From positions 372,001-436,000 of the forward strand of contig KV748238.1 of the NCBI GenBank assembly GCA_001692895.1: a stretch of DNA of 64,000 nt. The letters run 5' to 3'. The notes beneath the pieces were generated by a model that worked only from the letters and a program-made list of their open reading frames with translations, was not told where the DNA came from and made no database searches. This document shows positions 1-11,289 of the stretch, in pieces; within the stretch, counting starts at the first letter, position 1, and each line of letters begins with the position of its first letter. The DNA is from Cenococcum geophilum 1.58 (lineage: Eukaryota; Ascomycota; Dothideomycetes; Gloniales; Gloniaceae). The position numbers were made by a program, and so were the translations under genes.

Positions 1-1044
1 ATTAGAACGCGTCTCTTATAGTATATTACTTAGATTCCATCGTAAGTTAAGCTTCCTTATAGTGCGTAGTTAGTGCTTAATCTCTTATACAGTCCATTTG
101 TGCTCTTTTTTTACATTAAGAACCTGCTCCTAAATATTATCTCTAATAGTACCCCCATCCTTAGGGATAAATACTCTATTCTCCTAAAGGAAGTTACGGA
201 AGTCCTATACAATATCCTTATTTATAGGGGCCTATATTTCCTTTATCCATCTAATAAAGTCCTCCTTTATACATTCTTATAGCGCGGTATCGTTATATTT
301 ACTATCCTTATAATATACTATACGGTATAATAAAAATCCATTTAAGTCTTATTTATTAGTGTTTGCAAGGTTAATTATAGCTTTATTCTATATCTTTAAG
401 TTAATATCTTCCTTATACTTCTTTAGGTAGGTTAACGCTATAGTAGGTATAGAATTAATAGGGTGTTATACGTTAAAGGTAGGTAGGATTTTCGGTTTTA
501 TAGGATCTCGTAGGTTTACTATTAAGAGGTAAGCAATTTAAGATATTATTTGACGCGTTTTGGACGTTAACTTAGGACCTTAGGTTTAGTAATACTTCTA
601 ACCTAAAGTACTTAACTAAATCTTCGTAAATACAGTTATTCTACGTAATAGACGCAACTTAGTATCTCCTAGTACTTAGTAATACTTCTATTACTAGTTT
701 TCCGTAAGTCTAAGGTAGTACGGTATTGCCGGGATTCATTCCATATAAGCGTATATGGCACCCCTATATAAGACTGTCTCTTCTATTTAAAAACCTAGCT
801 GCTCTATAGTTAACTATATATTTAACCACTAATTAGTGTTAGTTATATAGGGTAACTCACCAATAATGACTACTTAAGTAGGGTTATAGTAATATTGGTT
901 AATAAAGCTTATTAATTGGAATAAGGAAGGGCAAGGAGCTTAAGGCTCCTCGCCACGCTAGTGCCGCGGCGACACGTGATGGCAACTTACCATCACGTGA
1001 CGGCAGTTTGCCGTACGTGACGGCAAATTGCCTCATTCCCGACA
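1..1044 (-). mobile_element. Truncated Ty1/Copia-like element (Copia-2), 5' part
   Basis: This stretch matches the 5' end of the complete Copia-1 element (about 24,400-25,380) almost base for base, with mainly C/T and G/A differences. On the minus strand it has one LTR (837-1044) followed by the start of the gag region, and then runs off the left edge of the window. The gag-side frame is broken by stops. The open frame seen on the plus strand around 73-282 recurs in Copia-1 and is antisense to the element, so it is not a gene. The bases after the LTR (ATAGT) equal the target duplication of Copia-1, but the other flank is outside the window, so a duplication cannot be shown. Confidence 0.85.
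837..1044 (-). repeat. LTR of Copia-2 (long variant, 208 bp)
   Basis: On the plus strand it starts TGTTAG and ends CCCGACA, like the Copia-1 LTRs. It is 41 bp longer than them because a GC-rich segment near its right end (about 968-1030) is expanded into related units containing CACGTGATGGC, CACGTGACGGC and TACGTGACGGC. It shares a perfect hairpin with the other copies, with arms GCGAGGAGC and GCTCCTCGC around TTAAG. Confidence 0.85.
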
Positions 1045-2105
1045 ATAGTAATTTAGTAAGGTAGGTTGTCTAAAAAATACGCTCGCACGGAGACTTTTGA
1101 CGAGGGACTGTAGCGGCTAGCACTACTACACCCTAAGCTAATTAGCGGCCGGCGCCGCAGCCTAATACGCCACGGGTATTAGCGCTTGCGCTAGCTTTAG
1201 CAGCTAATTATAGAGCGCTAAGGTGGATTCCTCTCTAAAGGTCTAAGAGATTATAGGCGTCTTTTATAAGGGCTATACAGCTTCACTAGTAGAAGATAGT
1301 TCTATCGCCTTTAATGTTATATATCGCCCCCTAATATAGCGCTACTTAGCTTACTAATACCTCTATTTAAAAGCTTATCTCTTACTTTATATATTATATC
1401 CGTAATAAAGCCTAATTATACCCCTAATAGGTATCTAAGTAGGATACTTAAAGTCCTTTATTTAGCCTATTTAGCCTACCTACTCTTTTTAGCCTATTAA
1501 AATACTTTATTAATATATCTAAGGATTCCTCTAATAGTAATAACTAGATAGATAATAATAGCTAACTTAATACTAGTAAGCCTAATACTTTCTTATTAAA
1601 CTAAAGTATATAATAGTAAAGGCGGATAAGAAAGTTATAAGCTATAGTTAATGCCCTAAAATAAAAGGATTAGAGCTTTATATAATCCCTATTAATTTAG
1701 ATTAAAGTAGGCAATATAGATAATAGGGGGGTTATAATTAGGCACTATTGGTATAGTTACATTAAAAGATAATAGTAAGTATTATTAAATACAGTTATAA
1801 AAAATCCGTAACTTAGCTATATTTAAAGAGTAGTTATACTAGTAGGGTCTTTTATTTTAGAGCTAAACCGCCTTATCTAGGAGCTATACTTTAATATATT
1901 TAATAGGACGTTAAATATAAAGAACTTAGACTTTAAAGTCACCTTCTATACTATATAAGATATTACTTTAATATAGTATATAACTTTATTATAGCTACTT
2001 AGTAACTATATTAGGAAAATATTCGCAGGCTAAGATTTAAGTAGACTTTATTTAGCGCGTTTCGCGTAATTAATATATAATTAACTATAAGGGATATTAC
2101 TATAG
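1045..2105. other. Intergenic, no gene recognised
   Basis: This lies between the Copia-2 LTR and the outer LTR of Gypsy-1. The first 200 bases are fairly GC-rich (GCGGCCGGCGCCGC near 1145). The rest is AT-rich, TA-dominated sequence with no coherent frame on either strand. It is probably older decayed repeat or flank. Confidence 0.5.
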
Positions 2106-2250
2106 TATTACGAAGCGAGTATAAGCGGCGATAATATAGAGCAAAGTAGATATTATTAAGCTATGTATATAAACTGAGTAATAAGGTTAAGACGTTGCGT
2201 AAGGAGAAAAGGTAGGAAAACGGGAAAAAAGGGCATATATTGTTAACTTA
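2106..2250 (-). repeat. Gypsy-1 LTR (3' LTR on minus strand), 145 bp
   Basis: On the plus strand it runs from TATTACGAAG (RIP form of TGTTACGGAG) to GTTAACTTA. It is the same length as the LTR at 28042-28186 and nearly identical to it, with the shared core GCGGCGATAATATA. Confidence 0.85.
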
Positions 2251-2699
2251 GTTGCTTAGTTAATACGTGCATAGGGTAGGATAGGGTTTAGGTTGTAGTC
2301 CTAGCAGAACTTAATAGAATTTAGTAGAACTTAGCAGAATATAGTAGAATGCTATAGGTTGCTGTTAGATTGCCATTAAATTACTATTTTACGGTTAGTC
2401 TTTAATTGCTAAGTTGGTGGAAACAGGTAGATGTGTGTAAGGTGTTACGGGGGTATCCCGTAATAGTACCCCCTCTTTAAACTCAAGCTTTTACGAGATA
2501 GGGCTATAGTAGTTCTAGGTGGAGTTTGTAAAAGTCTTCTGTGGCTTATATAAATCCTATAGTGTTAATGGGTTCCTATAAGGACTTAGTAAAGCCTTTC
2601 TATTTTATAAAATATATATATTAGCATTTCCGTTTATTATACTTAATATTATTAATTCTTTTAACAAAGTACTTATTCTCACTATCCACTTTAATTAGT
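2251..2699 (-). other. Gypsy-1 3' untranslated / integrase tail region
   Basis: This lies between the 3' LTR and the recognisable integrase. It contains a short imperfect tandem array of TAGCAGAACTTA-like units (about 2296-2352). No domain is readable. By position it should encode the integrase C-terminus and the 3' leader of Gypsy-1. Confidence 0.5.
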
Positions 2700-4060
2700 A
2701 GGGGAGGGTCCTATATTTGTTTAGGCAGGGCGTTTAATATAGGGGTAGTAGGGTAGAGAACTGACGTATAGAATACGGGGTGGATTTTAACCATATTAGG
2801 GAGCTTTAGTTAGTAGGCGTAGAAGGAAATAACCTTTTTAACCTTATAAGGGCCAGCGTTCTTTTAATTAAGCTTCTTAGTAGGTCGTTTTGTATTTAGA
2901 TTTCTTATATCTAGCTATATAAAGTTATTAATTTAGTAGGCCGGTGCTAGGGTTTATTTCTTATTTACTGCGGCTTTATAGACAGATTAAGCCTATATTA
3001 TTTCGTTAGTAAGAAACTATTATAGTTTCTCTATCTTCTCTATAAATTTATTTACTTTTATAACTTATAAGGTGTAGTAAATAGGGCGAGGAACGTTACT
3101 AAAGGGTTTAAAACCTATTTATAGATACTAGCCGTAGTTAGCTAGGAATAGGGAGACCTTTATAGTTTCTGAGATAGAATTATTTATAGTAAACTTGGTA
3201 AATATAAGCCAATTAATCTAGTTATTTTATAAGTATGACGTATATATCTAAATATACTATTCTATTATAGCATTTATACGTTTTATTTAACCGTCTGTTT
3301 TTAGGTAGTATATTATAAACAACAGTGCTTTAATATAAAGTTAGGTAGTTAGTTTTTTCTAAAATATAAAAACAAACTGGCTGCCTTTATTAGAGATAAT
3401 TGTTTTAAGGAGTCCGTGGAGTTTCTATATATAATTTAGAAATAGTTAGGTAATAGTAGGTATTAATATATTAGGGTAGGCGATTAAGTGTCTTATCTTA
3501 GATAGTTAGTCTACAACTACTATAATATTTATGCAGCCCTTACTTATAGGAAGGTTAATGACAAAGTTAATTAAGATATCCTTCTATCTTTGGTCCGGAA
3601 TAGGTAGTGGCTTTAAAAGGCCATTATATGTCTTATATAAAGCTTTGGCTTATTAATAGATATAGCAGCTAAAGATATATCTTTGTGTTATATTATATAT
3701 ATTCGGCTAATATTATTCTTATTAGAGCAGTTCTAGGGTTTTTCCTTAGCCTAGGTGGCCGGCTACCAGTAGGTTATATACGTGTTTAAGGAGCTTAAGC
3801 TTAAGTTTATTATAATTAGGGATAACTAGACAGTTTTAGTAATATAAGTGGTTTCTATAAGCTTTATATTTATTTAGGAAGATTTTCTTAAAGCGTTTAA
3901 CGCTGTTATAGATTAGCTTAAGCGTTTCTTAGATAAACTTGTTATTTAGGTATTTATTAACTATAATCTATTTAATTAATTAATTAGTTATTTTAAGGAC
4001 GTATACCATAAGGCCCTTAGTAGGAGGGTTAAATAGTTTAAGATAAAGTAGGGTTTAGTT
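2700..4060 (-). pseudogene. Gypsy-1 integrase (degraded)
   Basis: The minus-strand frame gives typical Gypsy integrase text with in-frame stops. The HHCC zinc-binding region is at about 3,830-3,640, with 'VIPNYNKLKLKLL', 'AGHLG' and 'KTLELL'. It is followed by 'YNGLLKPLPIPDQRWKDIS' and then 'INFVINLPISKGC' and 'VVVDRLSKMRH', which carry the first catalytic Asp region (Asp to Asn) and the start of the RNase H-like fold at about 3,630-3,480. The downstream catalytic residues are too decayed to place. Its upstream partner, RNase H, now lies more than 7 kb away beyond the Helitron-like insertion. Confidence 0.85.
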
Positions 4061-4158
4061 TTAGTAAGAGCGCGCTTTTTTTAATGCTGGCGCGTTTTAC
4101 AAACGTTAGGTTAAAGCGTTAGGCTTTTAACCTTAAACGCTAGGGTGATATATAATTA

Positions 4159-4251
4159 CGAGAATTCCGTTAAATTTTCCAAGGAAAATTTCCAAATTGC
4201 TGACTTATAGCCAGCAATTTGGTTCCTTGGGGAAATTTAACGGAATTCTCG
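4159..4251. repeat. Long inverted repeat / hairpin, about 42-bp arms
   Basis: The left arm (4159-4202) starts CGAGAATTCCGTTAAATTT and the right arm (4212-4251) ends AAATTTAACGGAATTCTCG. They are near-perfect inverted copies joined by a 9-base loop, with a 4-base length difference inside the arms. It sits between the Gypsy-1 integrase end and the pyrimidine arrays. It may be a fold-back remnant, two abutting TIR ends or a Helitron terminal structure. Confidence 0.85.
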
Positions 4252-4284
4252 CGCCTGCGGCGGGCTTTTGTCCTTCTAAACTCA

Positions 4285-5175
4285 GTCTGCCTTACTACTG
4301 CCCTGCTACTGCCCTCTACTGCCTATTACTGCCCCCTACTGCCTATTACTGCCCCCTACTGCCCTTTACTGCCCCACTACTACCTAATACTACCCACTAC
4401 CACCATTATACTATTTTTATTATTACCCTTACTACCTTTACTACTCCCCTTTTAAATACTAAAATAACTTCTTTTTTATTACTCCTAATATATCTTTATT
4501 TCCTAATTTATAGCTATATTTATTACTACTTATATACTATATTTTACTAATACTTTAGTTACTAATTTATTATTATTATTATTATTACTACTATTTCTAC
4601 ATTATTATAATTATTATATTAGTTTATTAATTCCAATACTATATTATAACTATTTTTATTTTTATTTTTATCTTTATTCTTACCTTTATTTATATTTATA
4701 GTACTATTATTATATTAATTCCCTTTTAATTTACTAACTTTACTACTTTAGATATAGCTATAACTTTTATTTTTACTTTTATTCTAATTTTATATAGTAC
4801 TACTTTTACTATTATAAACAGTACTTTATATTATAGAATATATTTTATATTTAAAATTAAATTCTTTCTTTAAAAATGTTATATAAGATAATTATATATA
4901 CTAAAGACCTTACCATATGGACTATTATAAAGACTGTTAATATTTTTATATATATTTATATAAGATAAGAGTGGGAAATAAAAATAAAAATTAGAGTATT
5001 AAAGCTTTAACTGCCCTTTACTGCCTATTACTGCCCTCTACTACCTATTACTGCCCTCTACTACCTATTACTGCCCTCTACTACCTATTACTGCCCTCTA
5101 CTGCCTACTACTGCCCTACTACTACCCTGCTACTACCCTACTACTACCCTACTACTACCGCACTACTACCTTACT
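4285..5175. repeat. Low-complexity TACTGCCC / TACTACC arrays with AT-rich spacer
   Basis: There are two arrays of short degenerate units (CTACTGCC, TATTACTGCC, CTACTACC), at about 4285-4400 and 5008-5175. They flank an AT-rich spacer with TTATTATTATT runs (about 4566-4595). The two open frames over the first array (from 4197 and 4219) are by-products of the simple repeat. Confidence 0.8.
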
Positions 5176-5539
5176 ACTATAGAATTTATATAGCTACCTT
5201 ATGGTAACGTAAAACTGCCTTTATATAATAATCGCGTAATATAGATTTACATAATTGATTACGTGACGTATATTAACAATAGCTATTTACATCATCGTTA
5301 TTATCGTCGTCTTCTTCCTTAAGCAATAGCACCACTACCACTACCACCATTACCACTACTGCTGCTACTGCTACTACGTCGTCTGCTCCTGCTCCTGCTA
5401 CTGCTACTACTACTACCGCTAATACCACCACTACCACTACCACTACCACCGTTACTATTACCGCCGCTTCCGCCGCTATGTCCGCGCCTAGCCGCGGTTT
5501 CTTATTCTTGCCGCCGCCGTCTTAGGCTGAGGTGCCTAC
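5176..5539 (+). other. Trinucleotide-rich ACC/GCT tract
   Basis: From about 5320 to 5530 the plus strand is almost pure CCACTA, GCTACT and CCGCC triplets, which would encode Thr/Ala/Pro runs. It may be the low-complexity N-terminal part of the Cys-motif frame that follows. No domain is visible. Confidence 0.4.
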
Positions 5540-6440
5540 GTGCGGGACTTTAGTCCCAGCAGATAAGCGTGCTAGTAAGTATTAGTACTATAAAAGAGTT
5601 TAAGAATTTAAGAAGATACTAATATATAAATAGCTGCTATAGCTACTACTGCCGCTAGACCCCTCCTCGCTCCTACTATTACTGCTACTACTACTCCCGC
5701 TGCCGCCGCCGCTCCCGCTGCCCCCGCTACTGCTGCTCCCCCCCTAGCTAGCTTTATAGCCGTGAATTAGCCCGCCGCCCTTCCGCCCTAAAATCCCTTA
5801 CCTGCTACGCTCGCTGCCGCTGCTAAAGCTGCCGCCGCTAATACAGCCATAATACGGGCGCTGCGTCCCCTGCCGCGCGTCTAGGGTGTGTCTCTATAGT
5901 AGGCTTTTAGCCTAGATAGAGCTCCTAGGGTCTACTAGGGGGTCCACCTAAAGGTTAGGGCCCTAAATACGGAGGCTGCCCTAGCGTAAAGCCGGGGTAT
6001 AATAGCCCCGCAGGCTTATACGTCGTGCGTATAGGGCGGTGGCCTATTTACGGAGTGTGTGCTAGTCGCTGGCTAGCTGCGCGGCAGCTATGCCAACTGC
6101 TATTATAGTAGTAAAGGGGCGCGCTACTCCTTCTAAGTCCGTAAGTTAGTAACGTAAGCCGTAAAAAGTATAACTAATAGAGATAATAGTGTCTGCTACC
6201 GCCTCCGCCTCCCCTACTATAGCCCGCTCCCGCTTCCGCTCCCGCTCCTATATACCTCCTACTACCGCCACCGCCGCCAATAATAATAACAACGACGATA
6301 ATAACGATAAGGAGGAGGAAGAGGCCCCACCTACCTATATCCGCCCCCGTCTTAGGCGGCGCGGGCGGGTTACAAGGCTACTCCGCCGTTTGGTGGCTGT
6401 GCTTAAGGAGGAGTTATTAGAGGATAAGGATGAGGAGTAG
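5540..6440 (+). pseudogene. Ala/Pro-rich Cys-motif protein remnant, opposite strand to the Helitron gene
   Basis: The plus-strand frame reads as an Ala/Pro-rich stretch (5640-5860), then a coherent segment (5880-6150) with 'RALNTEAALA' and, near its end, 'GSYANCYYSSKGARYSF'. This recalls a Cys-containing motif (ANCxYSSxGxRCSF-like, from memory) in fungal hypothetical proteins of repeat-rich regions. An in-frame piece in the next register (6189-6440) reads as an acidic run followed by a basic Arg-rich segment ending in 'LLEDKDEE'. The frame change implies an indel or intron. It ends about 110 bases before the convergent helicase stop. Possibly a gene captured or carried by the Helitron-like element. 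The function is unknown. Confidence 0.45.
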
Positions 6441-6551
6441 GGGAGGGGGGGTAGAGGGGGGGTTTACTAGGCCCTATAGGGTATTTATAAAAGTTTTGCT
6501 GGCCCTATAAGGTAGTTGTAGAAGTAGTTATATAATAAAATAATATACCTT

Positions 6552-9500
6552 ATTACGAAAGTAAGACTTTTAAATAGATAATATTGTCTATCTTTATTTA
6601 ATTTAGGGGAAGTAGTACCAAAATACCATTTATAGTAGTAACCCGAGATAGGGCAATATAGAGCTGCCTATAGGTAAAGACCGGTATACGTAAGTTAATA
6701 CCGATAAAGTTAAAAGACTGCCCCTATAACTTGTTTACGGTTATAGTAAAGTATAGCCGGATTAGAAACTGCCTTCTACTAATAATAAACGGCAGTTCTC
6801 CCTCTATAGAGGTAAGCTTAATACAAGGGATTAGCCGTAGCTAGCTATAAAAGCTGCCGCTAAGCATCTAAGCTTTAATATAGCGGTGGCCTAGGCGCGT
6901 AATAACTATACAGGTGCCGTTACAGAGCCCTTCCTTAGGGTAGAGGTTCCGTAAAAGGATTATAGGCGCGCCTACCTTTAGGGAAAGCTTTAATAGAGGT
7001 AGGCTACTAGGGTTAAATATCTATAGGAGCTCTGCTAGCGGCAGTTCTATATAATTTTCTTCTCTAGTTTGCTCTATAGAGTCCATAAAATAAAAGGTAT
7101 TTAGGGAGCCGTAAAGCCGCGTAAGGATAGCCTCGATAATCTTAGCCACAGTATTATTATAAATAGTTAGGATAGAGCGATTATAGAAGGTATTAAGAGT
7201 AGTATATGCCTAAGTAAGCAGTTGCGGAGGGTATATATACCCGTAAAAGGGTTCCTAGGACTAGAACTGGGCTATACTAAGCGGGATAGTAATACTGCCG
7301 GCTAGGGCTGCATTATAAGATAAGGCTTGTACCTAAGCTGCAAACCACTAATTTATCTCGCCCTAGCAGACACGTATATTTAACCGCAGGGATAGTATAC
7401 GGAAGGTAGGCTAGAGGAACAACCGCTGTAGGCAGGCACCTATAATGGCTGCGCGGTTCCCCTATAGGACGATAGGTAGTATCTAAGCAAAGTTACCGCC
7501 TAAGATAGTAGGGAGTCTGCTAAAGGTAGAGTTGTTAAAACAGACATCCGTAAGTATACGGTGCACGGCTTTAAAGTAGTAGCGGTGCTATATTGGTACC
7601 TTATCCCAGATAAGCAGAGAGGTACGGCGTAGAAGCTTAGTAAGATTTAACCTTTTAGAGACGTTGCAAGTAGACTCTTTATATAGATTGATAGGTATTT
7701 AAAAACAGGAGTGGGTAGTACGGCCACTAGGTAGTAGGAGGGCTATAATAGTAGAAGAAGCTATATAAAGAATGATTTTACTATATAAGCGGTAGTAGTA
7801 GCAGAGGTAGTAATAGAGAAACGTTTTACTAGTACCTATAGGGCCCTAGAGAAAGAAGCGGGCCGTTTATAGATCCGCATCTATAGCGGTAATAATAGTA
7901 TTAAAGCAGGCTACCTAATCTGTATTTAGCTGCTAGTATAGCTTAGTAAACTAGCGTTCTTCCTCTATACGGTTATATTACTATAGCTCCGCTATAAGAA
8001 GTGGGTTACTTCCCTCCGTAATAACGCCCTACTAGTGCTAAAACTGGGGTAGGCTATAGTCCGTAAGTGTCTTTTACTAATCCGTAAGTATCTAATAGAT
8101 AAGGTATAGGCCGTAATTAAGATAGGCGTTATCGTCCTTAGTAACTATAGAGGGAGTATTAGGTTAGTGGGCCAGAAAGCGAGGCAGATTATTATAGATA
8201 GATTGTTTAAAGCGGTCCCATAAAGCAACTAGCTCTATAATAGGGCCGTAAAGTAAAGCGGTTATAAATAAGGAGCGTAGCTAGGCGCTAACGGCAAAAA
8301 TAGCGGCCTCTATTAAGTAATTAATTTACTTATAGTTATCCTCTAGTAGCCCTAGGGCTATATAGGCGGCCTAGAAGGTTAGATAAACTATACTAGCAAC
8401 AGTACGGAGGTCCTTAAAGGAGGTAGGGCCGGGAACGGACGTTAGTAGTAGCCGTAAGTAGAACCTCTTACCTATAATAGGGCTGTAGTAATATATACGG
8501 CCTATTACGGTACCTTACTGGCGAGGACGCTACTCCCGCTATTTTGTATAAAAGACGTACCGCTTAGGGAAGTCTTAATATAGGCAGTTACAGCTACTAT
8601 TATGCTCCGCGTTATACTTAAAGAAGGCTATTAAAGTAGAGTAGGAGAGCTTAAGGCGCTGCTAGATCTCCTCTATAGACTGGTTTAGCTAAAAGTATAT
8701 AGGCTGCTCGCCTAGAAGGTGTACCGTAAGCTAGATTATGGGGGGGAACTCCTTATAAATAGGAAACTTAAATAGCCGCCAGATGGCCTTAGAGGGGCCA
8801 ATTTAACGGCCCTATAAATACTAGCTTACTTTATTACCGTCCATAAGCCGTAAAGTAGTGCGGTTGCTCCCCTTATATATATACTTATAGATATACTTAA
8901 CGGACCGCACGGAGGCGCAGACCTTAACATTTATATGGGTATAATACTTTACGGTTAGATACGGGCAGTACGGAATAATTTAGTGGTTATCTATTTTAAA
9001 TATAGCTCCCCCTAGTAAGCCGACAAACCATAACTGTAAATTATTACGATGGTGGTATTCTGGATAGCCGTCCTTATGTATAACAGTAGTAGGGTTAAAA
9101 GGCTTAGGATACCGCTTTAAGTAGGTTAGCAGAAGGCCTAGCCCTAGCGTAACTATATAAGGAGCTTGCGGATTCTAGGAGCCGTAAGAGCCGTAAACCA
9201 TTATTAACTTTACGATCTTAGTAAGATGGTTAGTAGGATTATTCTCTAGCTACGGAAGCTCCGCAGATATAAAATAGTCAATAATAGCTAGGTCTAATAG
9301 CCTATCGCGGTTATACGGATATAGGAAGAGCAGTAGGTATAGATAGGGCAGGCCCCGTTTTTGGTACTTAATAGTCTAGATAGAGCCGTGGTACCGGCTG
9401 AAGATCTACTTCCGTTTTAGGTCGTAAAAGAGGTAGATAAGCTTTATATAAAAGACGTATATAACTAAATCGGGCCTATCTATAGTAGTCTAGCCAAGCA

Positions 9501-10660
9501 ATAGCTTACGGGTAATCTTATCCCACTTAAGGTTGGCAGTAAATATAAGAAATATACTAGGACGGCTATATTTATAGACAATAGCTATTAAATCCTAATA
9601 GCACTAGTTGATAAAGCAATCTCCGCTAAAAAAACTGGATAAAAGGACTATATAGCGGCCTAATAATTTAGGGTCCAGATTATGGCGTATAAGAGTATCT
9701 ATAATGCTATTATACAGGTCCGCATAAAGGGTTATTTAGTTAGAGCGGATTTAGGTAAGCTTATTATGATTATATAGCGCCTATACATCTATAATATACT
9801 GCTAAAATAGCCGGCAGTAGGCAAAAGGGACTAACCTAGAGTTGTTACGGATGTGTAGATAGAACTAAAAGTATACTCACTAGGTTAAACGGTCTTGCTA
9901 GTAGGCTTAATTGGAGTTATATAGCTAGAGACCCTAGTGCTAGCCAGTATCACTATAAGGGAAGAGTAGTATATAGTGGAGCGGCATATATGCGGCATAT
10001 ATTAAGTTAATACAGCAGTACCGCGGCTACTTATTAGGCGTATAACGCCCCGCAAGCATAATATCGCGAAAGCGGGTATTACTATACTCGTCTAGTATAA
10101 TAACGGCTACCTTATTACTCGTTAGGAGGTTTTTACGGCGCTAATTAGCACTAGCCTCTAAGATAAGCCGCATCTATAGGTTTAAGATAATCTATAACAG
10201 GGCCGTTACGGGCTAAGCCTAAAGCCGTTTTCTTATAGTTTAATAAAGGGCGATAAAAGGGTTCCGTTCCTTAGATAGTATAGCAGTAAGATACTATAGA
10301 ACAGTTATATCTAGCTGGGTATTAGGACGGGCCTATAGCCGGATATCTATAGCATAACTAGGGTTATAAAAGTATAGCTAGGTATACCACGAAGTAGTAT
10401 TAGTAGGAGGCTCTAGCGGGCCCTATAGATAGTAAAGCTTACTATATATCTAGAAGCAATTTGGGCCGCCATAGGCTATACTATGGTTAATAACGGTATA
10501 GTTTACGGATGTAAAAGCTAATGCTATATTATTTACGCGGAGCCGCTCCCTAAACTGCCTAGTAGAAGTACTATAGGACTCTAAAAGATCGCGTAGATAT
10601 TTTAGTGGAGGCTGAAATAGAGGGAGGTTTATATCGCCGTGTTTATAGTAGGCTTTAAAG
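6552..10660 (-). pseudogene. Helitron Rep/PIF1-like helicase (degraded)
   Basis: The product would nick and unwind DNA for rolling-circle transposition. The minus-strand frame is readable over about 1,350 codons with few stops. The N-terminal part has 'ALAFTSVNYTV'. The Helitron core follows: 'SSFFSGDCFINQCYQDLIAI' (near 9,620), 'IFLIFTANLKWDKITRKLLL' (near 9,520) and 'RPDLVIYVFYIKLIYLFYDL'. The Rep tyrosine motif region 'SVRSVKYIYKYIYKG' is near 8,880. The C-terminal SF1 helicase has a Walker A of RIP form 'GPIGTSKTFLYYYLCY' (Gly to Ser, about 7,855-7,810), then 'SSTIIALLLPSGRTTHS', 'LLIWDKVPI', 'ILGGNFA', and the final motif 'YRQLYIALSRVTTINGI' (about 6,640). The altered Walker A and the stops mean it cannot be functional. 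Assignment to Helitron is secure; the start codon is not defined. Confidence 0.9.
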
Positions 10661-10756
10661 CGTGGATTACTAGGCGGTAATATACTAACACGTTTATTTA
10701 CCTAATATAGGGCCGTGTAGAAGTTATAGGCAATATCTATAGGACCGAGATCTAGC

Positions 10757-10870
10757 TGCTCCGTAATATGGCGGACTATAGTAATAGGACTATAATCTGG
10801 CTGCTCCGCAATAGGGCGGATTATAGTAATAGGCCTAATATTTAACTGGCCCGTAATAGGGCGGACCGTA
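10757..10870 (-). repeat. Short tandem repeat coding for Tyr/Pro-rich units
   Basis: Three imperfect copies of a roughly 50-base unit built on CTGCTCCGTAATATGGCGGA (with later variants CAATAGGGCGG and TAATAGGGCGG). On the minus strand they translate to Tyr/Pro-rich units such as 'YYSPPYYGAAR', at or just before the start of the Helitron protein. Confidence 0.6.
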
Positions 10871-11100
10871 GTGGGTTACGGCTGGATTAATATAGGTAGT
10901 CACAGCTGGATTAATACGGGCGGTATAAGGAGGCAGAAAGTAGAGGGAGAAGTAGTGGCGGAGGTAGTAGCGGAGGTAGTAGTGGCTGTAGTAGTAGCTA
11001 TAGTTTGGTTTATAGGCTGCGGAGGGTCCGCTAAAGGTCGTTGTTGGGACTGTCCCTTTCTTTTCTCCTATATATAGAGTTAGAAAGGCAGTAAGTAAAA

Positions 11101-11289
11101 AAAAAGAATAAAAAGAATTAACTCTATAAGATTTACAGGTCTTATACGGAGCTCTTTAGTGGGTTGGTATAAAGTTAGCGGAAGGGCGATCCTGTTTATA
11201 GGCGTTACAAAATATACAATTAGAAGGTATTTAGGTAGTAGGTAGGGAGTATAGTAGGTAGGGTAGTAATATATAGAAGATATTTAAGC
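11101..11289. other. Junction zone between Helitron-like element and Gypsy-1
   Basis: A purine-rich run (AAAAAAAGAATAAAAAGAA near 11,098) is followed by GTAGGTAGGGAGTATAGTAGG-like short repeats. Neither the Gypsy-1 nor the Helitron frame can be followed with confidence, so the insertion point lies somewhere here. Confidence 0.5.

Larger units (their letters stand above)
4080..11100 (-). mobile_element. Helitron-like rolling-circle element inserted in Gypsy-1
   Basis: The block separates the Gypsy-1 RNase H from its integrase and encodes a Rep/helicase on the minus strand (6552-10660), so it is most simply a Helitron. The exact ends are not proven. On the minus strand, a GC-rich hairpin near 4062-4100 (arms around CGCGC/GCGCG) is followed by CTAA, a reasonable 3' end of CTRR type. 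The 5' TC end is somewhere in 11,060-11,300, where TC-rich 'CTACCCTACCTAC' text occurs. Helitrons insert between A and T without a duplication, so no TSD is expected. It also carries plus-strand low-complexity arrays and a Cys-motif reading frame. It is less decayed than its Gypsy host. Confidence 0.7.

Noticed and set aside
73..282. 69-codon plus-strand frame, repeated at 24478-24660
   Set aside because: It occurs in both Copia copies but is antisense to their gag. Conservation only reflects the repeat.
2260..2350. Telomere-like short repeats near TAGCAGAACTTA
   Set aside because: The unit is degenerate, only a few copies long, and internal to Gypsy-1.
4197..4550. Plus-strand open frames over the TACTGCCC array
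   Set aside because: The translation is a simple repeat product (CPLLP/TAYYCPL-type runs) and begins inside the hairpin. There is no gene-like composition.
10871..11077. 68-codon plus-strand frame with Val/Glu repeats
   Set aside because: It is antisense to the Tyr/Pro-rich repeat before the Helitron gene and is a product of simple repeats.
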